Part shown: positions 57,276-64,000 of the stretch, in pieces
Layout of the letters: every line of letters starts with the position of its first letter
How positions within the stretch are numbered: position 1 is the first letter of the stretch
Source of the DNA: Chrysoperla carnea
Lineage: Eukaryota > Arthropoda > Insecta > Neuroptera > Chrysopidae
Reading direction: 5' to 3'
DNA length: 64,000 nucleotides
Assembly: GCF_905475395.1 (NCBI RefSeq)
Contig: NC_058342.1
Coordinates: 27,190,640 to 27,254,639 of the forward strand
Program-made: the position numbers and the translations under genes
The notes under the pieces: model-generated
Told to the model about the DNA's origin: nothing
Database searches by the model: none
The model's input: only the letters and a program-made list of their open reading frames with translations

Positions 57276-58730
57276 TTTTGCTCCTTATGTGTGTAATATA
57301 CTATTACTATACCTTATCGGAGAAAATTGCGAAAAAATTTTTTAGTCCCATTGTAGTAAATGGTTATTTTCATTCGAATTTAAATATCGTTAATAAAACC
57401 GTAAAAGCCTCTTTCTCAAACGACACCATGGGATGAACTGATTTTCACTAAAGTGAAATAAATGAAGTATCGCTCAGGAATTTTCTAAAATCTATTAAAC
57501 AAACTATACTTGAGTTATTTTACCTAGGCCAACCTTGGAATCTTCAAAGTGTATTTTCGAGCCTAATAGTACAATTTATGAGATTCGAATTTATATTTTT
57601 ACTTAATATAAGTTACTTTACAGTGTCGCTTAAATGCATTGTCTTATTTAAGGGCCTTCCAATGCTGTTTTTGCAATACCCAGTAATCGCAATTACAATC
57701 CCAGTAATCGAAATACCCTTGGTTCTAATTCAGACCCGATTATTAAGACTCTACTGTAATTAAAAGATTTGAATTTTAATCAATCCATTCAATTTTTAAA
57801 AACTGTCAAACTGTCAAGTCTAATTCTCAAGTTCGAACGACAAAAAATATATTTATTAAAATAAACGAGTATGAAAAATGATAAAACTAAATATTAATAC
57901 AGTTTTGGGAGTAGGGCGAATTGTGTTATGGTGAGGGGGGAGGGGGTAGTCACTCAAGACAAATTTCTAAGTATCTATATTTATTTATTGTGTTTTTTTT
58001 TTTTGTATTTATTTCAACTGTAAATTGTAGTCATGTAGTGGTAAGTAAAAAGATTTCATTTGTTATGTGTTTAAGTGAAAAGACTTGTGATTTTATTAAA
58101 GACATATTTTTGAAAGTTAATTTCCTGTTAAAATATCTTCTCTCTCAATTCTCAAAGATGATGATATTATTTTCAATATTTTATAGTATTTGTATATATA
58201 TATATGTACAATTGTTTGGTTAGTTATACATTTGGCATTACTATGACATTACTGACATCTACATCTACTTATCTAAACTTTACATCATCTCAAACCACAT
58301 CATATTAATAACCACTACCACAGTCCCCACTCTTACCCCTACTCCTGTTCAATGTTCGCTGTTCAACCTTGCTTGTACTTCTTCATTCATTCACAATCGT
58401 CGTATTTAGAATTGGTGTTTATATAATATAATGTATAATGTATAATACAGTAGAAATGTTGAACAGATATACTTATACAGATATGAAAAGCATTACTAGA
58501 GGAGTCAGGAGATGGAGATGTGTACCATAACAGCTGTAACAATGATCATCACAAACCATCAACTGAAAACTTATTCTCTTTTATTTTGTGTATTTATTAA
58601 CCGACTTCGAAATCAAGATCAACTCTCCATTTACATGTTTGAAAAGATAAACATTTTCCCTTACTAATGTAAGAGAATTGAAATAAAAAAAAGACACATA
58701 CAGTAGTCTAATCCAGATTCTTTGGATTTC
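57276..58730. other. Intergenic stretch, nothing recognised
   Basis: A T run at 57,992-58,003 and a G-rich patch at 57,932-57,948. The open frame at 57,921-58,223 spans both and is low complexity. Confidence 0.5.
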
Positions 58731-58734
58731 TGCC

Positions 58735-58800
58735 CAGCGCACCCAGCCTTTGAAGTTGTCTCAACCTCATCACGAAATCATATATGGCGAATGGTGCCAC
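58735..58800. repeat. SINE body fragment
   Basis: GCACCCAGCCTTTGAAG and ATCACGAAATCATATATGGC resemble the body of the 1098-1385 SINE. No head visible. Confidence 0.4.
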
Positions 58801-58951
58801 GAATTTCATACAATTACCATACGGGGTTGAATGGTGAAGTTGACATAAACGCATGAGTTTGTATGAAAATAATATACAACTACACGAGCAGGAAAAAATA
58901 AAAAGTTCATACCTGGTAATAGGTTTATTTAAATAAAAAAATAGACTTCTT

Positions 58952-59042
58952 CAAGTTGGATTTGAACCAGCGACTATACGTATGGATTACTATTGATTTT
59001 ATATTTCAAACTCTCTGTTAACTGGTAACAACAATCTTCATG
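58952..59042 (-). repeat. Degenerate tRNA-like sequence
   Basis: Minus strand shows a B-box-like GGTTCAAATCC but no acceptor pairing and no clear A box. Possibly the head of another SINE copy. Confidence 0.3.
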
Positions 59043-59558
59043 AAGTTGCCTTAATCACATATGGACTAGACATGATAGATATGTTTTCGTACTAACCTAA
59101 TTCTATATTTAAAGTAAACGTAAAGATATGTTATTTTAATTTGTATATTCGTTTTATTTAAACGATTATATATTCCAACTAAGTACAATCTTATTTTCCA
59201 TCAATAAAATGCATGACTTTAAATTAAAATCAATCTGTTTCATAGAAGTAATGCTTTTGTTTATTTAACTGCAGTGATTTTGTATCAATGAATTCATATT
59301 TTAGATTCAATCCCATTCTATTGTAAATACAAATATTTAGCTGTACTTGTTGCAATCGTTTGGCAATTGTTTGAAAGTATTTTTACTTTATCTCAATATG
59401 AAACGGCCAACTTCGAAATGAGGTTGTCATTACTTTAATTTTTTCTCCAATGCATTATTATTTTTTGTTTCCCTTATTTTTCATTGACTCTGAATTGTAC
59501 ATACCTAATCAAAACTTATAACCTCAAATGCAGTGGATATGAGTATGTCTTCAGAAAC
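59043..59558. other. Intergenic stretch, nothing recognised
   Basis: AT-rich, no gene. Confidence 0.5.
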
Positions 59559-59997
59559 CATGGAGGTTATAAAGAAGGAGAACGATCGCTATAGAAAATA
59601 TTGTCCCTAAAATATGGACAAAATAAGTGAGGCGCTGGGATCGCTAAGTTGTCTCATTAAAAGCGAGCTGTTGTGCGCTAATTTCAAATGATCTATCAAC
59701 GTTTAATATACGTGTATATAATATCATTCAAAGGAAAAAAAAAGAAAATAATGAAATTATTATTAACTATTATTATTATTTACTAAGGAATAAATTATAA
59801 ATTATCTATTCTACTTTATAAATTTGGATGAACTTCATCTACTTGTACTCATAAACAGCTAACTTCGCAGATACTACTTACCGACGACAGCGCGGCTGGT
59901 GACTGAAAAATGAACTATAAATTCTACAAATTTTCAGGGACAGACGCGTTAATGCTTTAGCGCATAGCGATCGTTCTCCTTCTTTATAACCTCCATG
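59559..59997. mobile_element. MITE with 34-bp perfect TIRs and 8-bp duplication, P-type
   Basis: Arms at 59,559-59,592 and 59,964-59,997 are exact reverse complements beginning CATGGAGGTTATAAAGAAGG. An exact 8-bp duplication, TCAGAAAC, flanks both sides (59,551-59,558 and 59,998-60,005). Start CATG, arm length near 31 bp and 8-bp duplications are P-element features; Merlin or hAT cannot be excluded. The 371-bp centre has no transposase. Confidence 0.88.
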
Positions 59998-60005
59998 TCA
60001 GAAAC

Positions 60006-60528
60006 TATAAAAATTTACAGACTTTTCATATTAACTAAATTCAATATGTTTACCCCATTTGTCAAAATTCCCATTTTGTTGGTTATTTTTTATTTTCTAA
60101 AAAGTTGTTTTCTTTGGTTTTTTGATATTGTTCGTTTGTTTTTTTTTATATATTTCTATTCTTTTCTAAAATATATATTAAATTATAAATTAAAATTGAG
60201 AAAGAGAGAGAGAAATAAATATAAATATGGTTATTTTTTTTATGAAATACTTATATTGTAACTGTGAGAGATATAAGATATAGGTACATATATTTATTAT
60301 AATAGATAACAAATATTGTATACTATACTCTATCTATAATATAATATAAAATATAAACTTAGATTCAATTGAAATGTATATAAATATGTCTTATTTTAAT
60401 CTCAATTCATACACAAGAAACATTGTTACCTACATAGTTAATTGTTTATATACTCTGTATATTAAGTTTTGATTTTACAAATTTATTCACTTTTTTAGAA
60501 ACGGTTTAGAATTGTTTGAAGTTGAAAA
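60006..60528. other. AT-rich stretch, nothing recognised
   Basis: The 88-codon frame at 59,995-60,261 starts inside the MITE arm and is a string of Phe, Tyr, Ile and Lys. Not a gene. Confidence 0.5.
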
Positions 60529-60934
60529 CAGAAAATTTCGTATTTATTAATTCATTTGTTATCCCTTAAATTACAAAGCTAGGCCATTTGACTGTGATCG
60601 CCTGAAAGTTGCTAGAGCACAGTTGAGGAGGGTGGTGGGACTCATGACAGGACACTATCGATTGAACTATCACCTTCACAATAAGGGGTTGTCTAATGAT
60701 CCCACTGATGGAGCCTGTATGGAGGATGGCGAAACTTCTATACAGGTTATTTTCACCTTCAGAAATCTGCGGGGCGTAATATTCAGAATGTTTGGGTCCA
60801 AAACATTGGATCCATCTATCCTGGGAAAGATCACGACGTAGAAGCTGTAATCTTTCTGTCTGGCGTCTGGCCTCGACAGAATCTTTCAGAAAATTTCGTA
60901 TTTATTAATTCATTTGTTATCTCTTAAATTACAA
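60529..60934. repeat. 48-bp direct repeats around a LINE fragment
   Basis: Positions 60,529-60,576 and 60,887-60,934 agree at 47 of 48 bases, beginning CAGAAAATTTCGTATTTATT. They enclose exactly 310 bp of LINE-derived sequence. Confidence 0.85.
60577..60886 (+). pseudogene. LINE ORF2 C-terminal fragment
   Basis: Translates with small breaks as LRRVVGLMTGHYRLNYHLHN, then a degenerate zinc-knuckle region (ACMEDGETSIQVIF) and GSKTLDPSILGKI. This is the region after RNase H in I/R1/Jockey-type elements. It is closest in pattern to the fragment in rost intron 1 (VVAAITGH). There is no poly(A) or simple tail. Confidence 0.75.
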
Positions 60935-61439
60935 TCCTGATTAAAAAATTATTAAATTGGTTTTCCTTAAAATTCGTAAAAACTAAACATTATATTCATT
61001 TTGGTTACAGACCATATTTCGAATATAAGTCTCACTTCATATATATTTTTCGACAGAATTGTGATTTTAATTCTTCATAGAGCAAAGGATCGACATGATT
61101 TTTTGCATAGATAGTAATAGTTTAGGGGTCAGAAAATCATCGATTAGGGTCGTTTATAGCGTGCAAAGTACCTAAAAAGTGAGATCGATTTCGTAAATGA
61201 GCACCACAGAATATATTGGGTCTTATGAATAGGACTCATTTTGTAAAACGTTAAAGATCAAAAGAGAAGAAAAATTTAAATGTAAAAAGTGTTAAAATGT
61301 AAAAGCGTCGTTATAATCGATTTTGGTTCTATATACTTGGATTCATCGTAAGAGAGAATTGTCTATTCTGTCTTTTCAAATACCTTTTAATGTTCTTTAA
61401 AAGCTTTAAGATTTAATGAATAAATTGGTGTTTTTGGAA
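60935..61439. other. Spacer with family B scrap and a TIR end
   Basis: 61,180-61,260 is family B wording (CGTAAATGAGCACCACAGA, TTTGTAAAACGTTAAAGATC). 61,306-61,345 (CGTCGTTATAATCGATTTTG) resembles the end of the 46,693-47,843 TIR element. The block from 61,260 to 61,410 recurs at 63,680-64,000 around a LINE fragment. Confidence 0.5.
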
Positions 61440-62112
61440 ATATCATCATGTAATCGCTGCGAAATACCGTTCTTTTTACGGCATTTCTAGCGATATTTCA
61501 AAAGTTAATCTTCCAATTGTGAAATAAATAGATTTTTGCATTATTTTGGACAATATTATCTTATAAGGTGAGATTTGATCCAATTTCGCTAAACTTAAGA
61601 TTATAAGGTAATTTTGGCCCAAAAATTACAAATGTTGTATTTATTAGACGATTGGATGAATAGTTTTTAAGATATCGACAAAAATCCAGCGATTTTTATC
61701 GATATTTAAAAAACTACACCTTAAATCGTTATATTATCCCGATTTTTGCATTTTTTGGACCAAACTTACCCTAGAAAGTAAGTTTTATCAAATTCTAAAA
61801 TTAAAAAAAATTTTTAATTTTTACGATTTTTTCTAACGGGTACCCCTTGAGAAAATTTCAAAAAATCGAGAAAATTTGTTTGTTACCAATTTCACTAAAA
61901 TTAGGTATATAAGGCAATTTTGACCCAAAAATTACAAAAATCGGGTTTATAAGACGATTGGGTGAATAGTGTTTGAGATATCGATCAAAATCCAGCAATT
62001 CGTAAAAGAGAAAAAATTCGTGAAATAGATTTTTTGCGAATTTTTCTCAAGGAGGCTTGATTAATTTACACAATAACGATATAAATCTTTTAATCGCGGG
62101 GCGCAGCTAGTA
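61440..62112 (+). repeat. Family W tandem repeats ending in a Helitron-like terminus
   Basis: Two to three decayed W units (CAATTGTGAAATAAATAGAT, GGGTACCCCTTGAGAAAAT, TATCGATCAAAATCCAGCAA). One unit is shortened to about 209 bp. The array runs into TTTTAATCGCGGGGCGCAGC and CTAG at 62,112, a Helitron-type 3' end, so the array may be the interior of a Helitron. Confidence 0.55.
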
Positions 62113-62691
62113 TAGTCATATTTTTACCCATTACACTATTTTTATCCTAAAAGTATCCCAACATGCATGTAATAGTGGGTTAATAGAAATATAATGCGTG
62201 GCATAAAACCAATTGTTTTCATCAATGATTTGAAAGAGATTTTCCAAATGAAATGAGTGATGTCTTCAACTAGCTTATCTTCGTAGATCATTTGTTAAAA
62301 ATTGATGTGTGAAGTTTGTGATATATGATAAACATACCACATATTATTAAATAAATGTTCTCAAATAACATTCATATAGATTGATTGACACTTCTATTAA
62401 AATTATTTGAGGTTAGTTATAGTTGTATAGTTAGTTATATAGTTAACATAGTTGTCATATAAATATTATATTATAGATATATAGATAGATAAATGTTTTA
62501 GATGATAGGTATAAATATCATCATCGTTTAGTTTAGTTTCAAATAACTACACTACTACCTACTACCTACTACCTACTGCCTAATAGTCTTATAGTAGTCT
62601 TGCTGAGGAAATAGATACTGATATATACAATCATGTATATATGCCTTGACTAAGTATCATTTATATCTATTTTAATAATACATTATAATAT
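62113..62691. other. AT-rich stretch, nothing recognised
   Basis: Contains an ACTACCTACTACCTACT simple repeat at about 62,552. No gene. Confidence 0.5.
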
Positions 62692-63345
62692 ATAGTCAAA
62701 ATCGGTTTTAACGACAAAACAAGTGAAAACAAACAATTGACTGAGTTAATTGTTGAAATACCATGTATAGACAGTGTTGATGCGCAATCGTTTGTTTTTT
62801 TGACGTCATGTAAATAACAAAAGATATTCACTTTTAAATAGACACACACACAACTGATATTCCTATATTAATACATACTATAAAATTTGCACCTAATTAA
62901 CGCCCTCGTGGGTAAACAGTGATGTTTACAAAAAAATGATTCAAAAAAAATTTTTTTATTTTTTTATAAGGACCATTTTTTACATTTAAACTTTTGTTCT
63001 ATCTCTAACGGTTTACAAGATGGATCCTACGGACCCATGACCCAATTGACCTATGATGCTCATTTACGAACTTGACCTCACTTTTTACGTCCTGAGTACG
63101 CTGTAAAAATTTCAGCTCGATATCTTTTTTCGTTTTTGAGTTATCGTGTCCACAGACGGACGGAACACCGGAAATGGACTAATTAGGTGATTTTATGAAC
63201 ACCTATGACAAAATTTTTTTCCTAGCATCATTATTTTTAAGCGTTACAAACTTGGGACTAAACTTAATATACCATGTATATTTCATATATACATGGTATA
63301 AAAATTACGGCGTTATAACCGATGGTCGTTATAAGCGATATGTAC
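62692..63345. mobile_element. TIR element remnant interrupted by family B
   Basis: Left end ATAGTCAAAATCGGTTTTAA at 62,692 and right end TATAACCGATGGTCGTTATA near 63,313 belong to the TIR type seen at 46,693-47,843. Almost everything between is family B. Confidence 0.5.
62717..63304. repeat. Family B element, complete inverted copy
   Basis: Reverse order of 4092-4662: AAGTGAAAACAAACAATTGA, AATACCATGTATAGACAGTG, GGGTAAACAGTGATG, CGTCCTGAGTACGC and TTACAAACTTGGGACTAAAC, ending TATACATGGTATAAAA. It is the copy with the cleanest ends. Confidence 0.75.
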
Positions 63346-63404
63346 ATTAAAGTTTTTATTACTTATTGTTGTTTACATTTAATCATGCATACGATATTTA
63401 CATC

Positions 63405-63583
63405 ATGGTCTATTCAATTATTTTTGATGTAATATGATACATACAGGCGTAAACTAAATATTGACAAATATCTTGTCTAGTCATCTTAATTAAGGACAAT
63501 TGAAAAATGTACACTCGAACCAGGACTCGAACCCGGACTTCTTGGATTCATGTCAAGTGCCCTACCAATTAGGCTATTCGAGT
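63405..63583 (-). repeat. tRNA-like SINE, second family, best copy
   Basis: The head at 63,513-63,583 (minus strand) folds with a full 7-bp acceptor stem (ACTCGAA with TTCGAGT), a D arm, and a T arm with B box GGTTCGAGTCC. The anticodon loop (CATGAAT) lacks the universal U33 and the stem has a mismatch, so it is not a working tRNA. It is followed by TTTTTCAATTGTCCTTAATT and a body to about 63,405 shared with 56,690-56,830. Confidence 0.6.
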
Positions 63584-63804
63584 TCTAGACACGAATGCAA
63601 TTTTTTCAACTCAATAAATTTTTTAATTTGTTTATCCGCTTATTTATTGATCCATCTTGTAGATCGTTAGAGATAGACCAAAAATTTGAATGTAAAAAGT
63701 GTTAAAATGTAAAATCGTCGTTATAACCGATTTTGGTTCTATATACTTACTTTTAAATTATATATTCAGAGCGATTTGAATAGATTCATCGTGATAGAGA
63801 AAGA

Positions 63805-63891
63805 TGTGGGTCCATCAGAGATGGAGTAGAGGAAACTTTGGTCCATATTCTCTATCACTGCCTAACTTTTCTATATAAGAAGGCTAACTGA
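63805..63891 (+). pseudogene. LINE ORF2 zinc-knuckle scrap
   Basis: 28 codons to TGA, CGSIRDGVEETLVHILYHC, which fits the Cys/His region at the C-terminus of non-LTR ORF2. It interrupts a block that is continuous at 61,345-61,370. Confidence 0.55.
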
Positions 63892-64000
63892 CTTGACTTG
63901 AGTCAGTTTTCTCTGGTTCTCTCATCTCTAAGAAGTGTTGTTCGTCTATTTTCTTTTCAAATACCTTTTTATTAATGTTCTTTAAAAGCTGTAAGATTTC

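Noticed and set aside
57921-58223. 100-codon plus-strand open frame
   Set aside because: Spans a G-rich patch and a T run. Low complexity, no family resemblance.
59995-60261. 88-codon plus-strand open frame
   Set aside because: Begins in the arm of the P-type MITE and is almost only Phe, Tyr, Ile, Leu and Lys from AT-rich DNA.
62796-62803. TGACGTCA near 62.8 kb as another array unit
   Set aside because: It is in family B sequence with no array blocks around it, so counted as chance.
63513-63583. Candidate working tRNA gene on the minus strand
   Set aside because: Anticodon loop lacks U33 and the anticodon stem has a mismatch. Repeated with a shared body elsewhere, so treated as a SINE head.

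Overview
The window reads as nuclear DNA from an insect or closely related arthropod. It is strongly AT-rich and almost entirely non-coding. One multi-exon gene of the rolling stone (rost) type can be assembled on the plus strand. The repeat content is eukaryotic: tRNA-derived SINEs, non-LTR retrotransposon and Penelope-like fragments, hAT-type and other inverted-repeat elements, Helitron-like ends and a short CCTAA (insect telomere-type) run. The order cannot be fixed from the sequence alone.

Layout. Positions 1-19,500 are intergenic and filled with non-autonomous elements: a SINE near 1,100, a 74-bp-TIR MITE at 1,588-1,940, hAT MITE copies with a CCTAA run at 3,064-3,745, copies of a TACCATGTATA-ended family (called family B here), foldback elements, a Penelope RT fragment beside a 51-bp perfect hairpin (6,645-7,005), and a tandem array near 18,170-19,060. 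Positions 19,540-24,872 hold the rost-like gene: five coding exons, all junction phases compatible, 325 residues. Introns 1, 2 and 4 hold a foldback element, an RNase-H-bearing LINE fragment, a tandem array and an hAT MITE. Positions 24,873-41,450 are repeats, including a 5'-truncated LINE with a 13-bp target duplication and a tRNA-Leu/Ser-like SINE with a 13-bp duplication.

Positions 41,457-41,832 are the most unusual locus. An intact-looking tRNA-Gly(GCC) gene and a headless SINE body lie together inside one 15-bp target-site duplication, as if retrotransposed as one chimeric molecule. Positions 41,833-64,000 hold a decayed hAT element with a zinc-finger-MYM/DUF4371-like transposase remnant and a GACCCGGG duplication, a TIR-bounded tandem array with conserved TGACGTCA sites, Helitron-like copies, a P-type MITE with a perfect 8-bp duplication, LINE fragments and further SINEs.

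Apart from the rost-like gene and the tRNA, nothing looks like a host gene. The remaining open reading frames are short, low-complexity or inside repeats. Repeat family names B, C, D and W are local labels. Many boundaries are approximate because they were found by eye from internal copies.
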